Assembly (NCBI GenBank): GCA_016926855.1
Contig: JAFGNT010000018.1
Location: 186,001-250,000, forward strand
Length of the DNA: 64,000 nucleotides
Origin: Methanomicrobiaceae archaeon
Lineage (GTDB): Archaea > Halobacteriota > Methanomicrobia > Methanomicrobiales > Methanomicrobiaceae
Direction: 5' to 3'
The position numbers were made by a program, and so were the translations under genes. This document shows, in pieces, positions 47,675 to 56,893 of this stretch. Position 1 is the stretch's first letter. Every line of letters starts with the position of its first letter. A model generated the notes under the pieces. It made no database searches. It had not been told where the DNA came from and worked only from the letters and a program-made list of their open reading frames with translations.

Positions 47675-49123
47675 ATGGAGCTATGGTCGTCACGTTTCGG
47701 TTTTATTCTCGCCGCAATCGGATCTGCGGTTGGTATCGGCAATATCTGGCGCTTTTCAGCGGTTCTCGGCCAGAACGGTGGCGGAGCATATCTCATACCG
47801 TACCTGATTGCGGTGTTCCTCTTTGCCATGCCGCTGATGATGCTGGAACTCTCCATGGGCAGGCACTTTCGGGCAACCGTCGTGTCCGCGTTTAAAAATG
47901 TCCAGCCACGTTTCAACGTCATTGGATGGTTGCTCTGTGCTACGGTCTTTCTCATTCTCAGTTATTACCTGGTCATCACCGGCTGGACGCTTGGCTATAT
48001 CGTCTCCTCCGCCACGGGGCAGATGGAGTCCTTTGCCCGCTTCACCGGCAGCTACGAACCGGTGCTCTATTTCATCATTACGGCTGCGATTACAGGCATC
48101 GTTGTGTCGGCAGGGGTGCAGAAAGGAATCGAAAAGATATCCACAGTCATGATTCCCTTTTGTGTCGGTATTCTTGCGCTGATGGCAGTTTACGTCACGA
48201 CTTTGCCGGGATTCGTTGAGGGAATCACCTTTTTCCTCTCACCGGATTTTTCCGTCCTCTCTAATCCCCTCATCTGGAGTGCGGCTTTTGGACAGGCGTT
48301 CTTTTCACTCTCCGTCGGGGAAGGAATCCTGATCACCTACGGGGCGTATATGAACACGGAGACGATGATTCCCCATTCGGCGATCATCATCACTATTGCC
48401 GACCTCGCCGTCGCACTGATGGCAGGGGCTGTGATTTTCCCAATCGTCTTTACATTCGGGCTTGAACCGACAATCGGAGCAGAACTGGCATTTTCGACGC
48501 TCCCAAAGGCCTTCGCCCTGATGCCGGGTGGATATCTGCTCGGGATCGCTTTTTTCCTTGTCCTCTTTTTCGCAGGCCTGACTTCGGCGGTATCGATGCT
48601 GGAAGTGACTGTCGCGGCAATCCGTGAAGCTACAGGGCTTTCCCGGCGCATCACCGCAGCGCTTTTCACCGGTCTTGTTATCATTGCGGGCATGCCGTCG
48701 GCACTCAGCTACAGCGCTGCCGGACTCATGATCGGCGATGTCCGGATTCTCGATTTCATGGATGAAACGGTGGGTGAGCTCGGTCTGCCGGTTTCGGCAT
48801 TCCTTATTGCCGTCATCTTCACGTGGTTCATCCCCCGCACGGCACTCGAGGCCCAGATCGGCGGGGGAGGCATGTGGCTGCGGCTGGTCTGGCCCCTGTG
48901 CCGCTATCTTATCCCTGCCGTCCTCATCCTCACGACAGCAGCACGGCTCCTCGCCGGCGTTGATTTCCCCGGATGGCGTTTTATCCCCGGAACGGAGTTC
49001 GTCGGGACCCTGCCGCAGAGCGCGGGTGCTTTCATCATATTGGCCGTACTTACTCTGATTATTCTCGCCATCTGCCGCCTGAAGGGGTGCGGGATTCCCG
49101 CCCGTCTCCGGGGATGGCTGTAA
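47675..49123 (+). CDS. Neurotransmitter:sodium symporter family transporter
   Basis: The 482-residue protein has 11-12 membrane helices and the family's first-helix signature AAIGSAVGIGNIWRF at residues 12-26, followed by NGGGAYLIPYL, which form the sodium and substrate sites. Prokaryotic members carry amino acids. The start is the ATG at 47675, with GGAGGAAGG just upstream; the open frame extends 41 codons further but without similarity. Confidence 0.92.
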   Translation: MELWSSRFGFILAAIGSAVGIGNIWRFSAVLGQNGGGAYLIPYLIAVFLFAMPLMMLELSMGRHFRATVVSAFKNVQPRFNVIGWLLCATVFLILSYYLVITGWTLGYIVSSATGQMESFARFTGSYEPVLYFIITAAITGIVVSAGVQKGIEKISTVMIPFCVGILALMAVYVTTLPGFVEGITFFLSPDFSVLSNPLIWSAAFGQAFFSLSVGEGILITYGAYMNTETMIPHSAIIITIADLAVALMAGAVIFPIVFTFGLEPTIGAELAFSTLPKAFALMPGGYLLGIAFFLVLFFAGLTSAVSMLEVTVAAIREATGLSRRITAALFTGLVIIAGMPSALSYSAAGLMIGDVRILDFMDETVGELGLPVSAFLIAVIFTWFIPRTALEAQIGGGGMWLRLVWPLCRYLIPAVLILTTAARLLAGVDFPGWRFIPGTEFVGTLPQSAGAFIILAVLTLIILAICRLKGCGIPARLRGWL

Positions 49124-49165
49124 TGCCAGTACCTCCCTGGCGGGCAGGGCCCACCCACCTTTTTT

Positions 49166-49726
49166 ATGCCGCTTCACTCCATACTGGTCATGCACCGGCG
49201 GGAGAGGGATCCGCGTGCCCGGCTGATGGCGGACCGGACGAAACGTCAGGAAGAAAATTTCCGGATACTGGTGGCACAGCTCACACATGAATCCATTTCG
49301 TACCGTGTAAAGGCTGCGGAGGCACTCGGACGTATCGGTGATCCGGAGGCCCTGGAGCCGCTCCTCGCCTGCCTTGACGATCCCGAGACTGACGTCCAGT
49401 GGGTGGCGGCACGGGCACTCGGTACCCTGAAGGATACGCGGGCAGGGCCCGCCCTGATCTCCCTGCTCGGGCGACGGGATCGATGGGTCCGGCAGGGATC
49501 GGCATGGGCTCTCGGCGAGCTTGAAGATCCGTGTGCTATCGAACCGCTCGGGACACTTCTCTCGGATCCGAAAAAGGATGTGCGCATCACTGTTGCCGAA
49601 GCCCTCGGTAAAATCGGGAATGTCCGGGCCGAACCCGCCCTCCGGATTGCACTGCAGGACGAAGAACCGGATGTCAGGGCTGCGGTCCGGGCCGCCCTGC
49701 GGCGTATCGGGATTTCACCCGAGTGA
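49166..49726 (+). CDS. HEAT-repeat (PBS lyase-like) protein
   Basis: A 186-residue alpha-solenoid protein with five HEAT repeats of about 31 residues from residue 35 to the end, each with D-P-E/x-x-x-V-R-x-A-A-x-A-L-G. It resembles the protein at 32738-33409. The start is uncertain: TATA-like CTTTTTTATG is at about 49156-49165, so a start at the ATG at 49190 or 49226 is as likely as 49166. It follows the symporter gene by about 40 bases. Confidence 0.78.
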   Translation: MPLHSILVMHRRERDPRARLMADRTKRQEENFRILVAQLTHESISYRVKAAEALGRIGDPEALEPLLACLDDPETDVQWVAARALGTLKDTRAGPALISLLGRRDRWVRQGSAWALGELEDPCAIEPLGTLLSDPKKDVRITVAEALGKIGNVRAEPALRIALQDEEPDVRAAVRAALRRIGISPE

Positions 49727-49940
49727 ATCGTTTCATTCTCCCGGCCTCGCGGCATCCTTGTCGGGGCACTCAGGATTGCACGGGACGGCCCTCACAGGCC
49801 GCCCTGAGGCAATTTTCGATCATCTTTTTATAGGAAACGCCGATCAGGTATACTCATTGAGTGAAATACGGTGATATTCCGGTGTATTGTCAGGAGAGAA
49901 ACGATAATACCGATTTTCGGAAATAACGGGGTGAGATGCC

Positions 49941-51425
49941 ATGGTACACTATCGATGTGATATCTGCAATGTATTTGAATACGATTCCGAACGGGGGAAT
50001 TCCCTTACGGACATACTTCCCGGCACAGAACCGGATCGGTTCCCCGACTCATGGGCATGCCCGATCTGCGCATCCGATAAAACGCACCTGAAACCGGTGA
50101 GTGAGATGCACCGGGCAAGCTCCGAACAGGAGATCACCTGCCCCGTCTGCGGTGCCAAGCACACGATCACGATCTCATATGCAGAGAAAAAGGATCTCGC
50201 CGGGTACCTGGGCACGTGGGCGCGTAAATCTGATGAACTTGAGACGGACATGACAGCGATTCATGCCATATCAGCAACGGGAGCTGCGGTCAGTGAGCCG
50301 ATGCGAACCAGAAAACCCGTCATTTCCTGGGATGACATCCTGATAAAAGGTGCCCAGCTGGCAAAAATTCCGCTCAACGCCGACGAACCCGTTACCACCC
50401 GGACCGTCATCGGCCCCGCTGCGGCGCGGCCGCTCGTGATCGAGACGCCGATTTATATCACCCACATGTCCTTCGGTGCACTTTCCCGGGAAGTCAAAAT
50501 CGCACTGGCAGGCGGGAGCGCATCGGTACAAACGGCAATCGGATCGGGAGAGGGAGGAATTCTTGAGGAGGAGCGGGAAGCTGCGTACCGCTATATTTTT
50601 GAATACGTCCCGAATCGCTATTCCGTCACACCGGAAAATCTCGTATCAGCCGATGCCGTCGAAATCAAGATTGGCCAGTCCAGCAAACCGGGCATGGGAG
50701 GGCATCTCCCGGCCGAGAAGGTTACGCCGGAGATAGCCGCCCTCAGGGGATTTCCGGAAGGCCACGACATTGTCAGCCCCGCACACTTTGAGGACATCCT
50801 CACCCCGGACGACCTGAAGAAAAAAGTGGCGTGGCTGCGGGAGATGTCGGGTGGCAGGCCAATCGGGATCAAGTTCGCCGCAGGGAATATCGAGCAGGAT
50901 ATGGAGGTCGCGGTCTTCGCCGAGCCCGATTTCATCACGATCGACGGGCGGCCCGGCGGTACGGGAGCCTCCCCGAGGTTTGTCAAGGATGCCACCGGAA
51001 TACCCACCCTCTTTGCACTCCACAGGGCACGGCGATTCCTTGATGACCGTGGACGTGCGAATATATCGCTCGTTATCACCGGCGGTCTCCGGGTATCCTC
51101 CGATTTTGCCAAAGCGCTCGCCCTCGGTGCGGATGCGATCGCCATCGGCACCGCCGCTCTGATGGCCTGCGCCTGCCAGCAGTACCGCCTCTGCAACACC
51201 GGCACATGCCCCGTCGGGGTGACCACCCATAATCCGGAGCTCAGGAAACGCCTTGATGTTGCCATATCGGCCCGGAAACTCGAGCATTTTCTCCGGGTTT
51301 CAACCGAGGACCTGAAGGACTTCGCACGCCTGACCGGCAACCGCGACGTCCACGGGCTTACTGTATCGGATCTCTGCACCGTGAACTCGGAGATCTCAGG
51401 GCATACGACAATCAAACACGTGTGA
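49941..51425 (+). CDS. Rubredoxin-glutamate synthase FMN-domain fusion
   Basis: The 494-residue protein starts with a rubredoxin-like domain (residues 1-55): CDIC at about 5 and CPIC at about 41 as iron ligands. A second CPVC follows near residue 71. The rest is the FMN barrel of glutamate synthase, with SFGALSREVKIAL at about 172, GEGGILEEE, IKIGQSSKPGMGGHLP, IDGRPGGTGASPRF and the 3Fe-4S type motif CQQYRLCNTGTCPVG at about 412. Rubredoxin could be the direct electron donor. It lies alone, convergent with the moa genes. Confidence 0.88.
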   Translation: MVHYRCDICNVFEYDSERGNSLTDILPGTEPDRFPDSWACPICASDKTHLKPVSEMHRASSEQEITCPVCGAKHTITISYAEKKDLAGYLGTWARKSDELETDMTAIHAISATGAAVSEPMRTRKPVISWDDILIKGAQLAKIPLNADEPVTTRTVIGPAAARPLVIETPIYITHMSFGALSREVKIALAGGSASVQTAIGSGEGGILEEEREAAYRYIFEYVPNRYSVTPENLVSADAVEIKIGQSSKPGMGGHLPAEKVTPEIAALRGFPEGHDIVSPAHFEDILTPDDLKKKVAWLREMSGGRPIGIKFAAGNIEQDMEVAVFAEPDFITIDGRPGGTGASPRFVKDATGIPTLFALHRARRFLDDRGRANISLVITGGLRVSSDFAKALALGADAIAIGTAALMACACQQYRLCNTGTCPVGVTTHNPELRKRLDVAISARKLEHFLRVSTEDLKDFARLTGNRDVHGLTVSDLCTVNSEISGHTTIKHV

Positions 51426-51510
51426 GAAGAGCCTCCCGGGAAGCCCGGGCATCCTGCCCGCCTGCTTCACCCGGATATAATATTTTTGGCCGCCCGCTTG
51501 GATCCCCTGA

Positions 51511-51936
51511 TCAGGGTGCGTGCCCTTCGACCCAGCGCGTGCCGTCGGAGCGGTGCTCTTTCTTCCAGATAGGGACAAATTCCTTGATCCGGTCAATAAT
51601 GAACTCGCAGCCGAGGAATGATTCTTTACGGTGGGCGGCAGCGGCGACGATAACCACAATCGTTTCACCAAGGGCAAGTTTCCCGAAACGGTGCATGATG
51701 TCCACCGAGGAGAGCCCGAACTTCGTTTTCGCCTCCTCAGCAATCTGCAGAAGATCGGACTGCGCTGCTTCTTCAAATACCTCCAGTTCAAGGGACTCTA
51801 TGCCGTCGTCCCGGACCGTGCCGACAAAAGCGACAATTCCTCCGACATTTTGCCGTTTTGCGGCCTCGATCATCCTACCCGCATCAATCGGTTCCGTGGT
51901 AAGCCCTATCATTGCTGTATACTCCTGCTTTTTCAT
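51511..51936 (-). CDS. moaE: Molybdopterin synthase catalytic subunit
   Basis: The 141-residue protein matches MoaE: HRFGKLALGETIVVI at about residue 67 and the C-terminal RKESFLGCEFIIDRIKEFVP with the active-site lysine just after, in IWKKE. With MoaD it puts the dithiolene sulfurs into precursor Z to form the pterin cofactor for molybdenum or tungsten enzymes, such as formylmethanofuran dehydrogenase. The ATG overlaps the moaD stop. Confidence 0.94.
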   Translation of the reverse strand: MKKQEYTAMIGLTTEPIDAGRMIEAAKRQNVGGIVAFVGTVRDDGIESLELEVFEEAAQSDLLQIAEEAKTKFGLSSVDIMHRFGKLALGETIVVIVAAAAHRKESFLGCEFIIDRIKEFVPIWKKEHRSDGTRWVEGHAP

Positions 51937-52211
51937 CCGCCCGCAACCGGCGGATAGACAACGACCTCGTCTCCCTCCCGGAGGACTTCCCCGTCTGCTG
52001 ACGCATGGCCGATGCGTGAGCCGTTTTTCATCAGGACAACATAGCGGTGCAGGACTCCGCCCTGTTCATAGAGGGCGCCCGGCCCTTCCGGCGACAGGGC
52101 TGCAAACTCTGCCAGCGCCCCCGCAAGCGTCGTGCCGTCCGGAACCGAAAGCTCGGTTTCTTCCCCGAATATTTCCCGAAACCGTGCAAACGCCCGAATC
52201 CGTATTTTCAT
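51933..52211 (-). CDS. moaD: Molybdopterin synthase sulfur carrier subunit (MoaD/ThiS)
   Basis: A 92-residue ubiquitin-fold protein that starts at MKIRIRAFARFREIFG and ends in the double glycine needed for thiocarboxylation (YPPVAGG). The ATG at 52211 is chosen from similarity; the frame stays open upstream inside moeB. Operon moeB-moaD-moaE: moaD starts 17 bases after moeB and overlaps moaE by four bases, so the genes of one sulfur-transfer step stay together. Confidence 0.93.
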   Translation of the reverse strand: MKIRIRAFARFREIFGEETELSVPDGTTLAGALAEFAALSPEGPGALYEQGGVLHRYVVLMKNGSRIGHASADGEVLREGDEVVVYPPVAGG

Positions 52212-52227
52212 CGTATCGTATTCTCCG

Positions 52228-52959
52228 TTAAATCCTTCCTGCTTCGCCGCAGTCCCTGCACGCCGCATCGCGGGTGAGGGGTATCTCGTACAGCGTCGTC
52301 GACAGCCCGTTCCAGAGCATGAGCCGGTTTTCAAGAAGGGGGCCGGCACCGGTGAGGTACTTTGCCACCTCATTCGCCTGGATCGTGCCGATGATCCCCG
52401 CCGTCGTTCCGAAAACCGGCGTGGCCTCTTCCGGAGGCGGTTTTGGGAAGATGCACCGGAGACAGGCGGTCTTTCCGGGAATAATTGTCGTCACCTGCCC
52501 GTCGAACCCGCGTAGTGCACCATGGACAAGAGGGATTTTCTGGTCGCATGCGGCACGGTTGAGAGCGTACCTGACAGTAAAATTATCTGTGGCATCCACA
52601 ATGATGTCAGCTCCCCTGACGAGATCGGCTGCATTTTCCGCATCGATGGAGAGGTGGTGGGAGTCAATGCGGATTGCAGGATTCATCGCGATGAGTTTTT
52701 CCTCAGCCGAAACGGTTTTGCTCCTCCCGATGTCCCGCTCCCAGTGAATTACCTGCCGGTTGAGGTTCGTGCGGTCGACGACGTCGCGATCAATGATGCG
52801 GAGGCAGCCGATACCGGCAGCGGTGAGATACATCGCAACCGGAGACCCGAGTCCGCCTGCACCAGCAATGACCACCAGCGCCTCTGAGAGGCGTTTTTGT
52901 CCATCCTCGCCGATCACAGGCGCCTGCCGCAGATACCGTTCCCCGTCAGTCACTATCAT
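52228..52959 (-). CDS. moeB: MoeB/ThiF-family adenylyltransferase
   Basis: A 243-residue E1-like enzyme that adenylates the MoaD C-terminus. ATP-binding GAGGLGSPVAMYL is at about residue 34, the Arg/Gln region RTNLNRQVIHW at about 61, and DATDNFTVRYALN at about 117. Two CxxC pairs (CLRC at about 172 and CRDC near the end) bind zinc. There is no rhodanese domain. The start is the ATG at 52959 with GGTGGGT upstream. Confidence 0.93.
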   Translation of the reverse strand: MIVTDGERYLRQAPVIGEDGQKRLSEALVVIAGAGGLGSPVAMYLTAAGIGCLRIIDRDVVDRTNLNRQVIHWERDIGRSKTVSAEEKLIAMNPAIRIDSHHLSIDAENAADLVRGADIIVDATDNFTVRYALNRAACDQKIPLVHGALRGFDGQVTTIIPGKTACLRCIFPKPPPEEATPVFGTTAGIIGTIQANEVAKYLTGAGPLLENRLMLWNGLSTTLYEIPLTRDAACRDCGEAGRI

Positions 52960-53111
52960 ACCCACCAGGAGTCTCCCTGCCGGCGCTGGTATCCGGGCAG
53001 CACACCGCACCGCAGGAGCTGAATAAGAGTGATTTTTGGCATGAGTTAAGGATTGTGATAGGGCATGCCATCGGTCGTGGATGTCATTATTCAGGATTTT
53101 TTCCTTCCCGG

Positions 53112-53786
53112 TCAATCGTGCGGATCGGCATCGATTCCCTGTTCCCGCGCGATTTCCCGTATCCGGAGGAGTGCCTTCCTGGCATCTTTCCGCTTCAGGT
53201 CCACGGCACCCGAACCGGCAAATGCAAGAAATCGCGCAATCACCTCGGGAGAAAGCGAACTCCGGGCCTGATCGCACACAGCCTTATAGGTACGGTCAGG
53301 GAAATACAGGGACTGTGCTGCCGACAGAAGCACACCAGCGGCGTGATGGTCGATAAACCCTTGCGTTTCGGCCTCCGCAATGGTGCTCCTGATATTAACG
53401 AGGGGTTCGGAGAGGGGCACGTAACTCTCAGGGTCGAAGATCAGCGCCACTTCGTCATCCGAGACCAGTTCGCCGCTCCGAAACGCTTCATATACCGCAC
53501 CAGTCCCCTCCATGCCGAGAGTGTCGAGCTCCGCTGCACGGAGCGCACCCATGCTCGATGCACCGACAACGAGAACACCCGCCCGCAGCGCGGCAAGGAT
53601 CTCGCGATGGCCGACCGAACAGTCCTGAAAGAAAACGCCGTCAATAATCCCGATTATCCGGGCGCCCTTCGTCACCGCGTGCGTGACATCGCCGCGTTTC
53701 ACGGGAGGACAGTAGCGGGCGCGGAGTATCGTACGCGCACGGGCAGGATCAAGGCTCGGGCCGAGAAATACAACGACGTCGTGCAT
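53112..53786 (-). CDS. tfuA: TfuA-domain protein (McrA thioamidation partner)
   Basis: The protein matches TfuA: it begins with VVVFLGPSL and has KGARIIGIIDGVFFQD at about residue 45 and VVGASSMGALRAAEL at about 78. In methanogens TfuA works with YcaO to make thioglycine in methyl-coenzyme M reductase subunit McrA, perhaps by supplying sulfide. The start at 53786 (MHDVVVFLG) lies inside the end of ycaO, so the genes overlap by 38 bases; a further ATG at 53825 is open. Confidence 0.92.
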   Translation of the reverse strand: MHDVVVFLGPSLDPARARTILRARYCPPVKRGDVTHAVTKGARIIGIIDGVFFQDCSVGHREILAALRAGVLVVGASSMGALRAAELDTLGMEGTGAVYEAFRSGELVSDDEVALIFDPESYVPLSEPLVNIRSTIAEAETQGFIDHHAAGVLLSAAQSLYFPDRTYKAVCDQARSSLSPEVIARFLAFAGSGAVDLKRKDARKALLRIREIAREQGIDADPHD

Positions 53787-54957
53787 TCCTGCACCGCTCC
53801 CCCATCCGGTCCCGGTCAACAGCATAAACTTCGAGCCCGGGGACGATAACGCGGACTACCGGGATGCCGATCTCTTTTCGCGTCAGGTCGACCACGATGA
53901 CCCGGTGAAGCCCCGCACGGCCGAGTGCACTGACAACGTGCCGGATGTCGGTGAGAAAGTCGTCGCTGTCAAAGGACGAGATCTCCTGAAACCGGACTTC
54001 ACCCTGGCCATTGAACCAGTATCGGTTCATCCGTTTCGTGCGTTCGTATCCGAGCTGTTTCCTGAAGCCGGCGTCAGTAGTATCCTCCCGGGCGCCGTGA
54101 ATCTGCGTAAGCCTGCTCTGCGCCACCTCCGTAAGGGCCCGGAGGAGGGCGATGCCCGCATTTGTATGGCTCCCCATCCCGATGGTCAGGAGAGAGGGGT
54201 CCCTGAGAAGAACGTCGTCCGCCACCGCAGCGATTGTCGGGATGCCGATATCGCTCGTGATATCCTTGATGACAACATCGACCGACGCATCGGTGAAACG
54301 GTGCAGCAGGTCGGCCCCGATACCATCGGAAATCCCCTTTACAAGCGGTCCGGTATTCCGGGTCGCTTCGACAAGTGACCATGCGTCTCGCTCGATCACT
54401 TCCATGAGTGCGTGAAAGACCGCCTCTTCCCGGGTATTCCCGGACGCGAGTCCGTTTGTATTGGTGCGGAACAGCCGGTTTTCATGATTCATGGGATGGA
54501 AAACAGCGTGGGCGGGCACGAGTATCTCCTCGTCCAGAACGATATCCCAGCCTGTGACCCACGGCAGACTCCGGTGCGGATCTGCGCCGGGAGGGAGAAT
54601 GAGATCCCCGGGATCGAGTGCATGCCTCTCCCGGCTAATCTCCCCGTATGCCGCGTGAATGACCGCATGATCGTGCAGTTCCCCCGAGAAACGCTCGATG
54701 CCCTCCATCACGGCCGAGACACGTGCTTCGACGGGTGTTGCCCCTTTTCCGTTGTAGACCGAAATAGCGCCGTCCTCTGCGGTCGGGCGGATGCTGGAAA
54801 AGACCGGAATCCCGATCCTGTCCAGGTTCGTGATGTCCGCGACACGCGTAATTCCCGCACGCGGCAACACCGCCTCCGCCCGGGCGAGGGTATCCTCGGG
54901 GGCGACCGCCCGCTGGGTTTCCACGCAGTAGTGCTTTTTGCATTCGGACAGCTTCAT
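53749..54957 (-). CDS. ycaO: YcaO-domain protein, McrA-glycine thioamidation
   Basis: This YcaO protein carries the ATP-binding residues of the family in PVEARVSAVMEGIERFSGE (about residue 75), GNTREEAVFHALMEVIERDAW (about 175) and GSHTNAGIALLRALTEVAQSR (about 280). With TfuA next to it, the expected job is ATP-dependent thioamidation of a glycine in McrA, known from Methanosarcina. The start MKLSECKKHY at 54957 is preferred; ATGs at 54963 and 54966 follow GGGGATGAT and cannot be excluded. The mcr operon itself is not in this window. Confidence 0.92.
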   Translation of the reverse strand: MKLSECKKHYCVETQRAVAPEDTLARAEAVLPRAGITRVADITNLDRIGIPVFSSIRPTAEDGAISVYNGKGATPVEARVSAVMEGIERFSGELHDHAVIHAAYGEISRERHALDPGDLILPPGADPHRSLPWVTGWDIVLDEEILVPAHAVFHPMNHENRLFRTNTNGLASGNTREEAVFHALMEVIERDAWSLVEATRNTGPLVKGISDGIGADLLHRFTDASVDVVIKDITSDIGIPTIAAVADDVLLRDPSLLTIGMGSHTNAGIALLRALTEVAQSRLTQIHGAREDTTDAGFRKQLGYERTKRMNRYWFNGQGEVRFQEISSFDSDDFLTDIRHVVSALGRAGLHRVIVVDLTRKEIGIPVVRVIVPGLEVYAVDRDRMGERCRNARRRCISRPEP

Positions 54958-55038
54958 CTTCATCATCCCCGGACCGCTATCACTATTTTCTTTTCTTTCC
55001 AATGGGTAATTAATCTTTCACGGATTACGAATCCGCAC

Positions 55039-55446
55039 TCATTTATTGCGAATTTTAAACCCTGTTCCGTGAAATACCGCAATAAGCCGCGACCCCTCCA
55101 GGACCTCGACGCGAAAGAGCGAGGTGCCCGGCGTATCCTCCACTTTCACGGCAACCGCCGTAAGTGTCCCCGTTGCCGGTGCCAGATACTGGATCGAGGC
55201 AGACACGGCGACTTCCGGTACGGACTCGAGATTGGCGGCTATCCCGAAAGCCTGGTCGGCAAGGGAGAATATTGCGCCTCCATGGATCGTGCCGTTCGGG
55301 TTGAGCTTTCCGGAGGGGTCCATGGTAACCCTGATCACGCCCTCCCCTGCGCTTTCGATTCGCATACCGTTCATAACAGCGAATTCACACGAGTTGAAGA
55401 CATCAATTTTTTCCTCGAGTGTCATGGACGGGTGGAAGAGAGTCAT
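55039..55446 (-). CDS. PaaI-type acyl-CoA thioesterase
   Basis: A 135-residue hotdog-fold protein with the PaaI pattern NPNGTIHGGAIFSLADQAFG at about residues 50-69, where Asn/His/Gly and Asp line the active site, and a C-terminal LEGSRLIAVFHGTGFKI strand pair. It should hydrolyse acyl-CoA thioesters; the substrate is not predictable. It lies upstream of ycaO on the same strand and diverges from the PPC-domain gene. Confidence 0.9.
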   Translation of the reverse strand: MTLFHPSMTLEEKIDVFNSCEFAVMNGMRIESAGEGVIRVTMDPSGKLNPNGTIHGGAIFSLADQAFGIAANLESVPEVAVSASIQYLAPATGTLTAVAVKVEDTPGTSLFRVEVLEGSRLIAVFHGTGFKIRNK

Positions 55447-55560
55447 GAGCGTATCTCACATAACTATCTGCCTGATTGGACGTCATCTCCCAAATAAAGA
55501 TCCCGGACCCGGGTGCCCGCCGCGGATTCTTTAAACGTGAAGCAACAACCGGTGACATAT

Positions 55561-56013
55561 ATGCAGTATGCAGAGTGCAGGGCAGGCAGGGTGTTTGTCC
55601 TGAGAATCGACGACGGAGAAGATATACTGGAAGTGCTCCGCGATTTCCTTATCGAAACGGGGGTTTCAGCAGCCGTGATCCAGATCATCGGTGCGCTCCG
55701 GGGCGGGATGATGGTCACCGGCCCGCGCGAGCCGGTGCTGCCTCCCGTGCCGGTGCGGGAAGAGATCGCCGGAGGATCGGAGCTGCTCGGGTTCGGAACC
55801 GTGTATCCCGGCGTGCAGGGGCCGGCCATTCACCTTCACGCCGCGACAGGCCGGGGCAGGGAGACCCGCACCGGGTGCGTCAGGGAAACGGCACGCACCT
55901 ATCTCGTCGTGGAGGCGATCATCACCGAACTCGTGGGTATCAACGCCGTCCGGGAACTCGATGAACGGACGGGGGTCACCCTTCCCGTCTTCCGCGAAGA
56001 AAAAGTGTTGTGA
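55561..56013 (+). CDS. PPC/DUF296-domain protein
   Basis: A 150-residue PPC (plant and prokaryote conserved, DUF296) domain protein, start MQYAECRAGRVFVLRIDDGE at 55561. The conserved HxH of the metal site is in AIHLHAATGRG at about residue 99 and the core GALRGGMM at about 45. These proteins form trimers; some are called DNA-binding by homology to plant AT-hook proteins, but no AT hook is present here. The UPF0282 gene starts eight bases after it, so they are cotranscribed. Confidence 0.85.
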   Translation: MQYAECRAGRVFVLRIDDGEDILEVLRDFLIETGVSAAVIQIIGALRGGMMVTGPREPVLPPVPVREEIAGGSELLGFGTVYPGVQGPAIHLHAATGRGRETRTGCVRETARTYLVVEAIITELVGINAVRELDERTGVTLPVFREEKVL

Positions 56014-56020
56014 GGGACGT

Positions 56021-56881
56021 TTGCGTATCATATGCCTCGGTGCCGAGTCCCTCGGGGCACGGTCGGCGGCCTGTTTGGTGGAGAGCGGAAGTCGGCGTAT
56101 TCTTATTGATCCCGGCGTCGCTCTCGGGCCGCGCCGGTGCGGCCTGCCACCGCATCCCCGCGAACAGGAGGCGTCCCGGAGCATCAGGTCGGATATTTGC
56201 GACGCGGCAGCCCGCGCTACGGACATTGTTGTCAGCCATTACCACGGAGACCATGTCCCGCTCGCGCACCCCGATCCCTCCCAGATTGCAATTGCCGACA
56301 TCCCTCTCCGGACGGGTGTGCACTTCTGGTGCAAGGGTCCGGACGGCCTCTCCCGGCAGTCACAGGCGCGGCGTGATGACCTCGTACGCTGCTGGGGACC
56401 TGCAGCCGCACAGCCGGCGGAGGGTCGCGGCGATCACATCCTCTGCTGCTCGCCTCCCGTCCCCCACGGCATCCCGTATGGACGGGGCGGTGCCGTCATG
56501 ATGACGTGCATCACGGATGAAAACGAGCGGTTTGTCCATGCCTCGGACATCCAGCTGTTAAACGACGAGGCGATCGACCAGATCTGCCGGTGGCGCCCGA
56601 CAGTCGTGTTTGCATCAGGTCCGCCCCTCTCCATAACCGCCATACATCAGGAGGAACGCGAGAGTGCGGCCGCACGTGCACGGACGGTGCTCCGCTTCGC
56701 CCACACGCTCATCCTCGACCACCATCTTCTGCGCTCCGCCGAAGGTCGGTTCTGGCTCCGGGATACCGCGGAGGGTAAAGGGGGCAGAATTGTCTCAGCG
56801 GCTGAATTCATGGGCCGAATACCGCTCCTACTCGAAGCATCGCGTGCCCGTCTGTATCAGGAAGAACCGGCAGGCTCCTGA
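56021..56881 (+). CDS. UPF0282-family metallo-beta-lactamase fold protein
   Basis: The protein begins with the UPF0282 pattern LRIICLGAESLGARSAACLVE and has the MBL metal motif SHYHGDHVPL at about residue 75, HASDIQLL near 178 and DHHLLR near 232. I place the start at TTG 56021, with GTGAGGG before it, because similarity begins there and no ATG is near. UPF0282 is an archaeal family with no known reaction. It is convergent with the flavoprotein gene. Confidence 0.82.
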   Translation: MRIICLGAESLGARSAACLVESGSRRILIDPGVALGPRRCGLPPHPREQEASRSIRSDICDAAARATDIVVSHYHGDHVPLAHPDPSQIAIADIPLRTGVHFWCKGPDGLSRQSQARRDDLVRCWGPAAAQPAEGRGDHILCCSPPVPHGIPYGRGGAVMMTCITDENERFVHASDIQLLNDEAIDQICRWRPTVVFASGPPLSITAIHQEERESAAARARTVLRFAHTLILDHHLLRSAEGRFWLRDTAEGKGGRIVSAAEFMGRIPLLLEASRARLYQEEPAGS

Positions 56882-56893
56882 CCGCATTCCGGC

